From the NCBI RefSeq assembly GCF_022229005.1, contig NZ_JAKKFD010000003.1, forward strand, positions 62,001 to 126,000: DNA of 64,000 nt, written 5' to 3'. The first letter of the stretch is position 1. Each line of letters opens with the position of its first letter. The position numbers and the translations under genes were made by a program. Below are positions 7,946 to 17,041 of the stretch, one piece after another. The notes under the pieces were generated by a model, which had not been told where the DNA came from, made no database searches, and saw nothing but the letters and a program-made list of their open reading frames with translations. The DNA comes from Micromonospora trifolii. Its GTDB lineage: Bacteria; Actinomycetota; Actinomycetes; Mycobacteriales; Micromonosporaceae.

Positions 7946-8494
7946 TCAGCGCTTCAGCGTGAAGGTGAAGTCCCCGGAGAGCTTGCCGCTCAACCGGAAC
8001 GCCGAAACGACCTGCCCCTCCGTGATCAGTCGGTCGACCTCGCCCCGCGACAGACCGCAACCGTCAGCGATCAGTCGTGTCGGCCGGACCGGGATCCGTG
8101 CCGCGTTGCGGACCGCGACGTCGATCACGTCGAGGTCCAGGTGATCCGATCCGCCGGTGTCGAGACGCCAGGCGTTGTCCCAGTCGAGGACGAATCGGTT
8201 TCGGTGCTGGACGGCCGGATCCTGAAGCAGTTCGGCGGTCAGGCCGGGGTCGTTGGCATGGAGCCGGTCCAGCAGTTCGGGTGGGATGGAGCGCACGGTC
8301 ATCCGCTCCAGGACCGTGAGCTTCGCCGTCTCCCCGCACTCGGCGCAGAGCACGAGCAGCCAGACGTCGAGCAGTTTGTGGTTGGCGTTGACACGGAACT
8401 TGCCGCTCGCCCGAAGGCATGGGGACGCGCATGCGTGGCAACGGCGGCGAATGATCGGTAGGCAGGTGGGCACGACGGCCCAATTTTTGAGCAC
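7946..8494 (-). CDS. DUF1062 domain-containing protein
   Basis: A 182-residue protein of the DUF1062 type. The N-terminus WAVVPTCLPIIRRRCHAC provides a first CxxC-like pair and LVLCAECGE a second, which suggests a zinc-ribbon-like fold. The C-terminal part (ADGCGLSRGEVDRLITEG) resembles a small RNA-binding S4-like element. The biochemical role is unknown. It is transcribed alone, and a 240-nt region of no obvious coding content separates it from the next minus-strand gene. Confidence 0.75.
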   Translation of the reverse strand: MLKNWAVVPTCLPIIRRRCHACASPCLRASGKFRVNANHKLLDVWLLVLCAECGETAKLTVLERMTVRSIPPELLDRLHANDPGLTAELLQDPAVQHRNRFVLDWDNAWRLDTGGSDHLDLDVIDVAVRNAARIPVRPTRLIADGCGLSRGEVDRLITEGQVVSAFRLSGKLSGDFTFTLKR

Positions 8495-8734
8495 AGAAGT
8501 ACACCGGTTTCAGTGAGAAGTCCGCAGCAAAAAGGAGCGCGGCGCAGCTGCGCGACGCGCGACAGATCAGCTCTCGGGAGGTCTCACAGGGTGTACAACG
8601 GCACGTCCTTGCCTAGACGACCTGGTTGCGCAGCACGGTAACGGCGCGCGGCGGCGCCGTTCCACTGGTTTTCGCGTACGCGTCAGGAGCCCGGGTGGCG
8701 GGAGGTGCCGACCGGTCGGGGTGTCAGGCCCCGG

Positions 8735-9796
8735 TCAGACGGTCGGGACCGGCAGCACCACGCCCTCGGCCGCCGACCGGTGCGCCAGCTCGATCAACTC
8801 AACGGTGTGGACCGAGTCCCGGGGGTCCACCGGCATCGGTGTGCCGTCGCGCAGCGCAGCCGCCACCTGTGTGTAGAAGCTTTGGTACGCGCCGGGCTCC
8901 GTCGGCACCGGCCGCAGGTCACCGTCGACGCCGAGCAGGCCGTAGCGGTCCGGCGGAACCTCGCCCCAGCCCGGCTGGTCCGGTCGGCCACCGTCGCGCA
9001 GCGCCGCCTCCTGCACGTCCAGCCCGTAGCTGGTGTAGCCGGCCCGGTCGCCCAGCACCCGCAGGCGCGGCCCGAGTTGAGCGGTCACCGCGCCCATCCA
9101 CAGGTGCGAGTGGACCCCGTTGGCGTGGGTCAACGCCACGAAGGCGTCGTCGTCGACGGCCGCGCCCGCGCGGCGGCGGTCCACCTCCGCGTAGACGCGG
9201 TCGACAGGGCCGAACAGCTGCACCGCCTGGTCGACGAGGTGGGCGCCGAGGTCGAAGAGGGCGCCGCCGGCCTCCTCCGGACCGGCGAGCTCCCGCCAGC
9301 CCGGCTTGATCGTCGGACGGAACCGCTCGAACCGGGACTCGAAGCGCAGCACCTGCCCCAACTCGCCCTGCTCGACCAGGCGGCGGACGGTCAGGAAGTC
9401 GCCGTCCCAGCGCCGGCTCTGGAAGACCGTCAGCGGCACCCCACTCTCGGTCGCCTCGTCGATCAGCACGCGGCCCTCCGCGGCGGTCGGGGAGAGGGGC
9501 TTGTCGACGACGACCGGCAGGCCGGCGGCGAGCGCCGCGCGCGCCATCGGGACGTGCTGCCGGTTCGGCGTCGCCACCACGACCAGGTCCAGGGCGTCCG
9601 GGGTACGCCACAGCTCGTCGGCGTCGTCGACCAGGCGGGCGTCCGGGAAGTGCTGTCGCGCCTGCTCGCGTCGCTGCGAATCACGGGTCACGATGGCGTC
9701 GAGCCGCAGCCCGGGAGTCGCGCCGATCAGCGGCGCGTGGAACACCCGGCCCGCCAGCCCGTACCCCAGCAGACCAACCCGCAACGCCTTCGCCAT
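8735..9796 (-). CDS. Gfo/Idh/MocA family NAD(P)-dependent oxidoreductase
   Basis: A 353-residue cytosolic dehydrogenase. The N-terminal Rossmann fold is visible as GLLGYGLAGRVFH (residues 8-20). The family substrate/cofactor motif appears as DKP at 98-100 (EKP in many relatives). The C-terminal mixed beta-sheet domain contains GGALFDLGAHLVDQ, where Asp and His correspond to the catalytic pair. These enzymes oxidise or reduce sugars and cyclitols such as myo-inositol derivatives. The substrate here is not determinable, and no sugar transporter is adjacent. Confidence 0.88.
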   Translation of the reverse strand: MAKALRVGLLGYGLAGRVFHAPLIGATPGLRLDAIVTRDSQRREQARQHFPDARLVDDADELWRTPDALDLVVVATPNRQHVPMARAALAAGLPVVVDKPLSPTAAEGRVLIDEATESGVPLTVFQSRRWDGDFLTVRRLVEQGELGQVLRFESRFERFRPTIKPGWRELAGPEEAGGALFDLGAHLVDQAVQLFGPVDRVYAEVDRRRAGAAVDDDAFVALTHANGVHSHLWMGAVTAQLGPRLRVLGDRAGYTSYGLDVQEAALRDGGRPDQPGWGEVPPDRYGLLGVDGDLRPVPTEPGAYQSFYTQVAAALRDGTPMPVDPRDSVHTVELIELAHRSAAEGVVLPVPTV

Positions 9797-9898
9797 GCCG
9801 TGCCCCCGTCTCCCTGGTCCGCGCCCTGACCTGGCGTCGGTACCGCTGAGAGGAATCTACGCCGCTGGCGGTAGGGCTCCATCTGGGCCCGGCCCCGC

Positions 9899-10564
9899 TC
9901 AGGTCACCGGGTCGGCGCGCAGGTAGGTGAGGACCGCGAGCACCCGACGGTTGGTGTCGTCGCTGGGCGGCAGGTCGAGCTTCAACAGGATGTTGCCGAC
10001 GTGCTTGCCGACCGCCGCCTCGCTGACGTGCAACCGGCCGGCGATCGACGCGTTGGACCGCCCCTCGGCGAGCAGCGCCAACACCTCGCGTTCCCGAGCG
10101 GACAGCGCGGCGAGCGGGTCCCGGGGGCGGTGCAGAAGCTGCCGGACCACGTCCGGGTCGACGGCGGTGCCGCCGCCGGCGACCCGACGCAGCGTGTCGA
10201 CGAACTCGGTGACCTCGGCGACCCGGTCCTTGAGCAGGTAGCCCACCCGTTGGCCGTCGCCGCTGTCCAGCAGCGCCGCCGCGTACCCGGTCTGCACGTA
10301 CTGACTGAGCACCACGACCGGGAGGTCCGGTCGCTCGGTGCGCAGCGCGACGGCCGCGCGCAGCCCGTCGTCGCGGCGGCCCGGCGGCATCCGGATGTCG
10401 GTCAGCACCAGGTCCGGTTGGTGGTCGCGGGCCGCAGCCAGAAGGTCCGGCGCGGAGCCGACGGCCGCGCACACGGTGAAGTCGAAGCGGGTCAGCAGGG
10501 CGACCAGACCCTCCCGCAGCAGCACCTCGTCCTCGGCGAGCACCACCCGGGTCACCGACGACAT
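9899..10564 (-). CDS. NarL/LuxR-type two-component response regulator
   Basis: A 221-residue regulator. The receiver domain (~5-125) has the acidic pocket EDE at 11-13, the phospho-acceptor Asp56 in LTDIRMPPG and the conserved Lys in YLLKDRV. The C-terminal LuxR helix-turn-helix (~150-200) reads LSAREREVLALLAEGRSN then VGKHVGNILLKL. Its ATG lies inside the 3' end of the upstream sensor-kinase gene (13-nt overlap), so the two are translationally coupled and very likely a cognate pair. The signal and regulon are not evident. Confidence 0.92.
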   Translation of the reverse strand: MSSVTRVVLAEDEVLLREGLVALLTRFDFTVCAAVGSAPDLLAAARDHQPDLVLTDIRMPPGRRDDGLRAAVALRTERPDLPVVVLSQYVQTGYAAALLDSGDGQRVGYLLKDRVAEVTEFVDTLRRVAGGGTAVDPDVVRQLLHRPRDPLAALSAREREVLALLAEGRSNASIAGRLHVSEAAVGKHVGNILLKLDLPPSDDTNRRVLAVLTYLRADPVT

Positions 10565-11844
10565 GGCAGCTCCACCCGGACCACTGTAGGCCCGCCGGGC
10601 GGGCTGGACAGCAGCAGCCGGCCGTCCACGGCGGCGACCCGGTCGGCGAGCCCGGTCAGGCCCGTGCCCCGGGCCGGGTCGGCGCCGCCGTGACCGTCGT
10701 CGGTCACCTCGACGACGAGGTCACCGCCGACCCGGCTGAGGCGTACGTCGGCGCGGGTCGCCCGGGCGTGCCGGGCCACGTTGCCCAGCGCCTCGGAGAC
10801 CACGAAGTAGGCCGTCGTCTCCACGATCTCCGGCAGCTCGTCATGCGGTTCGGCGTGCACGGCGACCGGGATGGTGGCGGCGTCGGCCAACTCGCGTACG
10901 GCGCCGGCCAGGCCGAGGTCGGTGAGGCTCTGCGGGCGAATGCCGTGCACCAACTGCCGCAGCATCACCATCAGGCCCCGGGCCTGGTCGTGCGCCACGG
11001 CGAGCGGTCGGGAGGCGGGAGAATCCTCGGGTACGTCCAGCCGGGCCAGCCCCAGCTGGAGGGTGAGGCTGGTGAGCCGGGGCTGTGCGCCGTCATGCAG
11101 GTCGCGCTCGATGCGGCGGCGTTCGGCCTCGTACGCGCCGACCAGTCGGGTGCGGGAGCGGGTGACCTCGCGCAGCGCCGCCGCGTCCACCGGGTGGGCC
11201 AGCAACCACCGGGCCACGGCTGCCTGGACGGCGGCGAGCAGACCGGCGGCGTACCAGAGCACCGGGATCAGCAGCACCCCCACAATCGCGTACGGAATGG
11301 CCTCCCCGGTGCTGTCGATCGGCTGCCAGATCACGACCGGCTGGTTGGGGTCGCCGGCCAGCCAGGGGCTGGTGATCATCCCGAGGTCGAGCAGCACCAG
11401 CACCAGGAACACCCAGTAGGCGACCGGCGTGAACCCGCCGAGCCAGAACAGGTATGCCACCTCCCGCCAGGTCGCGGCGCTACGGTAGCGGGCGACCAGG
11501 CCCGGCCACGGCGACGAGGGCAGCGGGCGGTTGTCGACGAGCCCGACCCTCCACCGCTCGACGGCGGCCACCGCGAAGCTCAGGAGCGGGGCCAACGCCA
11601 GCAGGATGATGCTGCCGGTGATCAGGAACAGCATCAGCGCGATGCTCGGCGGTCGGCCGTGCTGCCGGAGCGCGCTGAAGACGGGCAGCATGGGTCCGCC
11701 GATGATGAGCAGCCCGACGGCGAGCACGCCGGCGATCGGCACCGTGGTCACCAGGTAGGCCAGCGCGCGCCAGGGCCACGCGGAGATCAGCCAGCGGCGG
11801 CGGCGCAGCGCCTCGGCCAGGTGCGAAGGGTGTTCCGTGGTCAT
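10552..11844 (-). CDS. membrane sensor histidine kinase (HisKA_3 type)
   Basis: A 430-residue kinase, partner of the overlapping NarL-type regulator. The N-terminal half has several hydrophobic segments (a pair at ~30-85, others at ~120-150 and ~185-205) and a short extracytoplasmic loop. The dimerisation/phospho-acceptor helix carries His250 in RRRIERDLHDGAQ. The C-terminal ATPase domain has NVARHARAT (N box) and DDGHGG then GTGLTGLADRV (G boxes). The start ATG at 11844 is followed directly by a plausible cytoplasmic tail. The signal is unknown; in this family it is often cell-envelope stress. Confidence 0.9.
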   Translation of the reverse strand: MTTEHPSHLAEALRRRRWLISAWPWRALAYLVTTVPIAGVLAVGLLIIGGPMLPVFSALRQHGRPPSIALMLFLITGSIILLALAPLLSFAVAAVERWRVGLVDNRPLPSSPWPGLVARYRSAATWREVAYLFWLGGFTPVAYWVFLVLVLLDLGMITSPWLAGDPNQPVVIWQPIDSTGEAIPYAIVGVLLIPVLWYAAGLLAAVQAAVARWLLAHPVDAAALREVTRSRTRLVGAYEAERRRIERDLHDGAQPRLTSLTLQLGLARLDVPEDSPASRPLAVAHDQARGLMVMLRQLVHGIRPQSLTDLGLAGAVRELADAATIPVAVHAEPHDELPEIVETTAYFVVSEALGNVARHARATRADVRLSRVGGDLVVEVTDDGHGGADPARGTGLTGLADRVAAVDGRLLLSSPPGGPTVVRVELPCRR

Positions 11845-12006
11845 GCAGCAGACGCTAATCGGGAGCGGCCGGGTGCCCCAGCCGTCCAGATCCACTCTTC
11901 GGGGTATGCCCAGCACTACCCGCGAACGGGTGTGCGGAGCCCGAAAACGGGAAGAACGCGCCGTCGCGCGGCTCGCGTGACCTGTGCTGGCGGCGGCTGG
12001 AGAGAC

Positions 12007-12702
12007 ATGGGTGCCAGAACCTTCGTGGTGGTCGGCGGGACGAGCGGTCTCGGCCTCGCGGTGGCCCGACTGCTCGTCGACGAGCATCAGGTCGTGGTGT
12101 TCGGCGACGTGCCGGCCGAGGTCGCCGCCGCGACCGACGAGCTGGGTTGCGACGGCGCCGTCTGCGACATCTCCTCCTACGAGCAGGTCCGTGACGGGTT
12201 CGCCGAGGTGGTCGAGCGCTACGGAACTATCGACGGGGTGGCGGCCTGCGCCTCCATGTGGGCGGGCGGCGACCTGGGGGACCTGTCGGTGGAGCACATC
12301 CGCCGGGCCGTGGAGATCAACGTCCTGGGCATCACGTACCTGTTGCGGGAGTCGGTGCAGCACCTGCACCGGCAGGGCCACGGCAACGTCGTCTACATCG
12401 GCGCGCTGGCGCTGGCGGCACCCCGGCCGGGCATCCCCGTGTATCGAGCCACCAAGAGCTACGGCAACAGCCTGGTCGACTCGCTGGCCGAGGCCCAGCA
12501 CAGCAACCGGGTCAAGGTGATGCAGCTGCATCCCGGGCCGATGCCGACGCGGCTACAGGAGCGGGTGGGCGCCGAGTTCCTGGACGAGGTGTACGCCATG
12601 CCCGAACAGGTCGCCACCGAGGTCGTCCGGCTGCTCTTGCTCGAACCCGACGACCTCTACGTCTCCGGTGAGCGCGTGCTGCGCGCGGACGGGCGGTGGT
12701 GA
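12007..12702 (+). CDS. SDR-fold protein lacking the catalytic serine
   Basis: A 231-residue short-chain dehydrogenase/reductase fold. The cofactor loop is VVGGTSGLGLAVA near the N-terminus, and the active-site YxxxK is Tyr146-Lys150 (YRATK). The position 13 residues before the Tyr, normally the catalytic Ser, is Ala133 in the stretch YIGALALAA. The NNAG motif is also altered (AACASMW). The protein may be a degenerate SDR used for binding rather than redox chemistry, or use an altered mechanism. It overlaps the downstream MFS gene by 4 nt (GTGA), so the two are probably co-translated. Confidence 0.82.
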   Translation: MGARTFVVVGGTSGLGLAVARLLVDEHQVVVFGDVPAEVAAATDELGCDGAVCDISSYEQVRDGFAEVVERYGTIDGVAACASMWAGGDLGDLSVEHIRRAVEINVLGITYLLRESVQHLHRQGHGNVVYIGALALAAPRPGIPVYRATKSYGNSLVDSLAEAQHSNRVKVMQLHPGPMPTRLQERVGAEFLDEVYAMPEQVATEVVRLLLLEPDDLYVSGERVLRADGRW

Positions 12703-14330
12703 CGGCCGCAGCCGGACCCGCCGACCGTCCGGCCTCGGCCTGGGCGCCGCTGCGGACGGCGGTCTACCGCAACCTGTGGCTGGCCCTGCTCGCCGCGAAC
12801 GTCGGCACCTGGATGCAGACCGTCGGCGCGCAGTGGCTGCTGATCAACCACTCCAACGCCTCCACCCTTGTGGCGTTGGTGCAGACCGCCAGTCTGCTGC
12901 CGGTGCTGCTGCTGGCGTTGCCCGCCGGGGTGCTGGCCGACAGCTTCGACCGCCGGCACCTGCTGATCGCCGTGCAGCTGTTCCTGGTGGCGGTGGCGGT
13001 GGCGTTGACGCTGCTCACCCTGGCCGGCCGGATGCCGCCGGCGCTGCTGCTCACCCTCACCTTCGCGTTCGGGGTCGGGCAGGCGCTGACACTGCCGGCC
13101 TGGGCGGCGGTGATCCCGGAGTTGGTGCCGCAGGAGCAACTGCGCTCGGCGTCCGCGCTCGGTTCGATAAGCGTGAACGTGGCGAGGGCGGTCGGGCCCG
13201 CGGTGGCCGGCGTGCTGATCGCCCGTACCGGCGTCGCCCCGGTCTTCGGCATCAACGCGGTCGCCTTCGGGATCTTCGCGTACGCGCTGTGGCGCTGGCG
13301 GCCGGGTAACGCCCGCGCGGTCGAGGTGCCCGAGCGGTTCACCGCCGCGTTGCGCGCCGGCAGCCGCTACGTACGCCACTCGCCGACCGTACGCCGGCTG
13401 TTGCGCCGTGCGCTGGTCTTCGTGGTCCCGGCCAGCGCGCTGTGGGCGTTGCTGCCGTTGGTGGCGAGTCGGCGGCTGGGCCTGGGCTCCGGCGGGTACG
13501 GGGTGCTGCTGGCCGCCCTCGGCGTGGGCGCCATCGCGGGTGGCGTGCTGCTGGCCGTGATCCGCACCCGGCTGTCGGCCAACCAGCTCCTGCTGATCGC
13601 GGGGGCGCTGTTCACAGTGGCGTTGACAGTGGTCGGCACCGTGCGGGCGGTGCCGCTGGTGCTGCTCGCCCTGCTGCCCGCCGGGATGGCCTGGGTGACG
13701 GTGCTGGCCAACGTCAACGCCGAGATGCAGCTCTTCCTGCCCAGTTGGGTACGGGCCCGGGGCCTGGCCGTCTACCAGGTGTGCTTCGCCGGTGGGCAGG
13801 CCGCCGGCGCGCTGCTCTGGGGTCTGGTGGCCGAGATGGCCGGGCTGCTCCCCGCGTACCTGGCGGCGGCGGCGCTGATGCTTGTCGGCACCCTGACGAG
13901 TCGGATCTGGCCGTTGCCGGACCTGCGGTCGGTGAACCGGGAACCGGCGGCCTACTGGCCGCAACTGCACCTGGCGCACGAGCCGGACCCGGGGGTGGGG
14001 CCGGTGCTGGTGACAGTGCAGTACACCGTCCGGCCGGAGCGGACCCGACGGTTCCTGGCGGCGATGGACCTGGTGCGGGGGGCGCGGCAGCGGACCGGCG
14101 CGATGCGCTGGGGGCTGTTCCGCCCGGCCGAGACTGTGGACCGGTTCGTCGAGGTGTATCTGGTGCCGTCCTGGGACGAGCACCTGCGTCAGCACGGTGG
14201 CCGGTTGACCGGTGAGGACCGCGCGGCCGAGCAACGGGCCCGGGAGTTGACCGACGGGGAACCGGAGGTCCGACACCTGGTGCCAGCCGCCGCCGGTCCG
14301 ACGCTGTCCGACGACCGCGAGGCGCTCTGA
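12699..14330 (+). CDS. MFS transporter of the MFS_3/DHA3 type with C-terminal ABM-like domain
   Basis: A ~543-residue major-facilitator efflux-type transporter. About eleven or twelve hydrophobic helices span residues ~20-410, and LPAGVLADSFDRRHLL matches the loop-2/3 motif A of the superfamily. The last ~100 residues (VTVQYTVRPERTRRFLAAMD then FVEVYLVPSWDEHL) resemble a soluble antibiotic-biosynthesis-monooxygenase-like domain, a known extension of this subfamily. The GTG at 12699 overlaps the preceding stop codon as GTGA; the GTG at 12696 is an alternative. It probably exports a small molecule; the substrate is unknown. Confidence 0.88.
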   Translation: MTAAAGPADRPASAWAPLRTAVYRNLWLALLAANVGTWMQTVGAQWLLINHSNASTLVALVQTASLLPVLLLALPAGVLADSFDRRHLLIAVQLFLVAVAVALTLLTLAGRMPPALLLTLTFAFGVGQALTLPAWAAVIPELVPQEQLRSASALGSISVNVARAVGPAVAGVLIARTGVAPVFGINAVAFGIFAYALWRWRPGNARAVEVPERFTAALRAGSRYVRHSPTVRRLLRRALVFVVPASALWALLPLVASRRLGLGSGGYGVLLAALGVGAIAGGVLLAVIRTRLSANQLLLIAGALFTVALTVVGTVRAVPLVLLALLPAGMAWVTVLANVNAEMQLFLPSWVRARGLAVYQVCFAGGQAAGALLWGLVAEMAGLLPAYLAAAALMLVGTLTSRIWPLPDLRSVNREPAAYWPQLHLAHEPDPGVGPVLVTVQYTVRPERTRRFLAAMDLVRGARQRTGAMRWGLFRPAETVDRFVEVYLVPSWDEHLRQHGGRLTGEDRAAEQRARELTDGEPEVRHLVPAAAGPTLSDDREAL

Positions 14331-14380
14331 CAGCGCGCGGGAGCAGGCTGGCGCGGGCGTACCGCGTACGGCCGCGTTGT

Positions 14381-14386
14381 TAGGAT
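14381..14386 (+). promoter_or_regulatory. -10 box close to the TetR start codon
   Basis: TAGGAT ends 9 nt before the ATG at 14396, compatible with a leaderless or near-leaderless transcript. Confidence 0.4.
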
Positions 14387-14395
14387 GGCCGCACC

Positions 14396-15163
14396 ATGGC
14401 GAGTGAGCGCAAGGCGACCGCGGACCCGGCCCGCAGCCTGGCCCTTCTCTGGCGCACCCGGGAGCCGACCAGCCGCAGCGCCGGTCCGGCGCTCAGCGTC
14501 GACCGGATCGTCCGGGTCGCGATCGACATCGCCGACACCGAGGGGCTCGACGCGCTGACGATGCGCCGGGTCGGTGAGGCGCTGGGGGTCGGCACCATGT
14601 CGGTCTACACCTACGTGCCGGGCAAGGCCGAACTCGTCGCCGTCATGATCGACACCGCGTACGGCGAGATGCCGCGCCCCGCCGTCGAGGGCGACTGGCG
14701 GACCCGGCTGGAGCGGATCGCCCGCGACAATCTGGCGCTCTACCAGCGGCATCCCTGGATGCTGCGGGCCGAGACGACCCGACCGGTGCTCGGCCCGCAC
14801 CTGATGGCCAAGTACGACTACGAGCTTGGCGCGATAGTCGACATCGGGCTCACCGACGTCGAGGTCGACGCGGTGCTCACCCTCGTGCTCGGTCACGTGA
14901 AGAGCGCCGCCCGGGCCGCCTCCGAGGTGGTCGACCTGGAGCGCGAGACCGGCATGACCGACGGTCAGTGGTGGCAGTCGCACGCGCCCTGGCTGGAGAC
15001 CTTCCTGAAGCCCGGCGCCTACCCGATCGCCTCCCGGGTCGGCACCGCTGCCGGCCAGCAGCACGGCGCCGCGTACGGCCCGGAGTACGCGTTCGAGTTC
15101 GGGCTGCAACGCGTCCTCGACGGGATCTCGGTGGTGGTCGCCGAGCGGGCGGCCAACCGGTAA
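14396..15163 (+). CDS. TetR/AcrR-family regulator (TetR_C-type ligand domain)
   Basis: A 255-residue repressor-type regulator. The DNA-binding helix-turn-helix is at ~40-85 (RIVRVAIDIADTEGLDALTMRRVGEALGV then MSVYTYV, the recognition helix). The remaining ~165 residues form the helical ligand-binding domain of the TetR class C-terminal type (HPWMLRAETTRP; LGHVKSAARAA). It is 65 nt downstream of the MFS gene, so it may control that efflux gene or itself, which is inference. It is convergent with the MmyB-type regulator, with only 6 nt between the stops. Confidence 0.9.
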   Translation: MASERKATADPARSLALLWRTREPTSRSAGPALSVDRIVRVAIDIADTEGLDALTMRRVGEALGVGTMSVYTYVPGKAELVAVMIDTAYGEMPRPAVEGDWRTRLERIARDNLALYQRHPWMLRAETTRPVLGPHLMAKYDYELGAIVDIGLTDVEVDAVLTLVLGHVKSAARAASEVVDLERETGMTDGQWWQSHAPWLETFLKPGAYPIASRVGTAAGQQHGAAYGPEYAFEFGLQRVLDGISVVVAERAANR

Positions 15164-15169
15164 CCGGCC

Positions 15170-15988
15170 CTAGCGTGCTGCCCGTCGAGCCAGCCGGGCC
15201 AGCGAGCGCGCCGAGGGGCTGCCCGGCTCGGCGTGATAGACGACCAGCGACTGGGTGGTGCCGCTGATCGTGAGCTTCTCGTAGCGCAGCGCCAACTCGC
15301 CCAGCTCCGGGTGCTGGAACACCCGCACCCCACCGCCCGCGCGGGCGGTGACGTCGTGCCGGGCCCACAGCCGCCGAAACCGTTCGCTGCCGGTCGTCAG
15401 CTCCTGCACCAGCTCGACGAGGCGGGGGTCGTCCACCTCGGGGCCGACCTGTGCGCGCAGGCCGGCCACCGCGTTGGCCGCGACCGCCGTCAGAGCCGGG
15501 TAGAGCGCCGGCACGCTCGGGTCCAGGAAGACCGCGCGCAGCAGGTTCACCCCGGCGGCGAAGATCGGCGCCAGCGCGGTCGCGGCGGGGTTGGCGAAGA
15601 GCACGTCCAGGTGTCGACCGTGCACGAAGGCGGGCGTCTCGGCCCACGAGCCGACCAACTGCCGGATGCCCACCGGCACCCGCTCCGATGGTCGCGCCGC
15701 CCGGCGGGTGGGCACCGGCCGGGCCAGGCCGTGCAGGTGTGCGGCGGCATCCGCGTCCAGCCTCAACGCGCGGGCCAGAGCCTCGACCACCTGCGTCGAC
15801 GGGTGCCGGTCACGCCCCTGCTCCAACCGCAGGTAGTAGTCGGCGCTGATGCCGGCGAGCAGGGCCGCCTCCTCGCGCCGCAGGCCGGGCACCCGCCGAC
15901 GGCCGTGCGCGGGCAAGCCGACGTCACCCGGCCCGATCAGCTCGCGCCGGGCACGCAGGTATTCGCCGAGGGGGCCGGCCGTGCTCAC
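15170..15988 (-). CDS. XRE-family regulator with MmyB-like ligand-binding domain
   Basis: A 272-residue regulator. The N-terminal helix-turn-helix contains LRREEAALLAGISADYYLRLEQGR (split here: LRREEAALLAG, ISADYYLRLEQGR), the hallmark of this actinobacterial family. The C-terminal ~170 residues are the MmyB-like PAS-type domain (HLDVLFANPAATAL; LLRAVFLDP; ELTTGSERFRRLWARHDV), which in solved relatives binds a fatty-acid-like ligand. It is divergent from an SDR gene 132 nt away, the usual arrangement in which the regulator controls the dehydrogenase. Confidence 0.92.
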   Translation of the reverse strand: MSTAGPLGEYLRARRELIGPGDVGLPAHGRRRVPGLRREEAALLAGISADYYLRLEQGRDRHPSTQVVEALARALRLDADAAAHLHGLARPVPTRRAARPSERVPVGIRQLVGSWAETPAFVHGRHLDVLFANPAATALAPIFAAGVNLLRAVFLDPSVPALYPALTAVAANAVAGLRAQVGPEVDDPRLVELVQELTTGSERFRRLWARHDVTARAGGGVRVFQHPELGELALRYEKLTISGTTQSLVVYHAEPGSPSARSLARLARRAAR

Positions 15989-16023
15989 CCGCCCATCGTA
16001 GGAGCCGCCTACCGACCGCTCAG

Positions 16024-16044
16024 CCTGGTCCTGCCACTACCAGG
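16024..16044. promoter_or_regulatory. candidate operator between the MmyB-type regulator and the SDR gene
   Basis: Half-sites CCTGGT (16024-16029) and ACCAGG (16039-16044) form a dyad with 9 nt between them, in the divergent intergenic region. The spacing suits a dimeric HTH protein. The link to the adjacent regulator is inferred from position. Confidence 0.4.
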
Positions 16045-16120
16045 AAAAACAGGGAACCGGCTAGGGCCCGCCGCCGGGGTGACAGTGTCGGGGTAAGCGT
16101 GATCGAGAGACGGGACAGCA

Positions 16121-17038
16121 ATGACAGAGCGCATCACGACCCCCTTCGGATTCGCCTCGACCGCCGATGAGGTCATTGCCGGGGTGGACCTGAGCGGCAA
16201 GAGGGCCATCATCACCGGCGGTGCCGCCGGTATCGGCATCGAGACGGCCCGTTCGCTCGCCGCCGCCGGCGCCGAGGTCGTGCTCGGGGTCCGCCGGGTC
16301 GCGGCGGGTGAGCAGGCCGCCGCCGACATCGCGGCCAGCGTCGGCGCGGAGCGGGTCACCGTCCGCGCGCTGGATCTGGCCAACCAGGATTCGGTACGCC
16401 AGTTCGTCGCCGGCTGGGACCAGCCGCTGCACATCCTGGTCAACAACGCGGGGATCATGGCGCTGCCCGAGCTGGAGCGCACCGCCGAGGGCTGGGAGAT
16501 GCAGTTCGCCACCAACTTCATGGGGCACTTCGCCTTGACCGTCGGCCTGCACGACGCCCTCGCCGCGGCCGGCGGCGCCCGGGTGGTTTCGGTCAGCTCC
16601 AGCGGCAACCTCTTCTCCCCGGTGATCTTCGATGACCTGCACTTCGCGTTCCGGCCGTACGACCCGCTGCTGGCCTACGGGCAGTCCAAGAGCGCCGAGG
16701 CTCTGCTCGCCGTGGAAGCCACCCGCCGCTGGGCCGGCGAGGGCATCTACTCCAACGCGCTGAACCCGGGCGCGATCGCCACCGGGTTGCAGAAGCACAC
16801 CGGTGGGCTGAAGTCGCCGAAGGAGATGCACAAGACCCCGCAACAGGGCGCGGCGACCTCGGTGCTGCTCGCGGCATCCCCGTTGCTGGACGGCGTCGGC
16901 GGTCGCTATTTCGAGGACTGCACCGAGGCACCGGTCGTCACCGAGCGGCCCGCCGACTACAGCGGCGTGGCCGCGTACGCGGTCGACCCGGGCAACGCCG
17001 AGCGGCTCTGGACCGTGGCTTCGGACCTGATCTCCTGA
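16121..17038 (+). CDS. short-chain dehydrogenase/reductase
   Basis: A 305-residue extended-length classical SDR. The NAD(P)-binding motif is ITGGAAGIGIETA near residue 30. NNAGIMALP follows, then the catalytic Ser in VSVSSSGN and Tyr/Lys in YGQSK, and the proline-glycine loop LNPGAIATGL. All key residues are intact. The closest types are annotated as retinol/oxidoreductase-like SDRs with undefined substrates. Divergence from an MmyB-like regulator suggests ligand-responsive control. Confidence 0.9.
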   Translation: MTERITTPFGFASTADEVIAGVDLSGKRAIITGGAAGIGIETARSLAAAGAEVVLGVRRVAAGEQAAADIAASVGAERVTVRALDLANQDSVRQFVAGWDQPLHILVNNAGIMALPELERTAEGWEMQFATNFMGHFALTVGLHDALAAAGGARVVSVSSSGNLFSPVIFDDLHFAFRPYDPLLAYGQSKSAEALLAVEATRRWAGEGIYSNALNPGAIATGLQKHTGGLKSPKEMHKTPQQGAATSVLLAASPLLDGVGGRYFEDCTEAPVVTERPADYSGVAAYAVDPGNAERLWTVASDLIS

Positions 17039-17041
17039 AGG

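Noticed and set aside
12657..14276. Long open frame (539 codons) on the minus strand opposite the MFS gene
   Set aside because: Its product is Gln/His/Arg/Gly-rich without family features and mirrors the strong GC3 bias of the real plus-strand gene. The MFS reading has transmembrane helices and known motifs.
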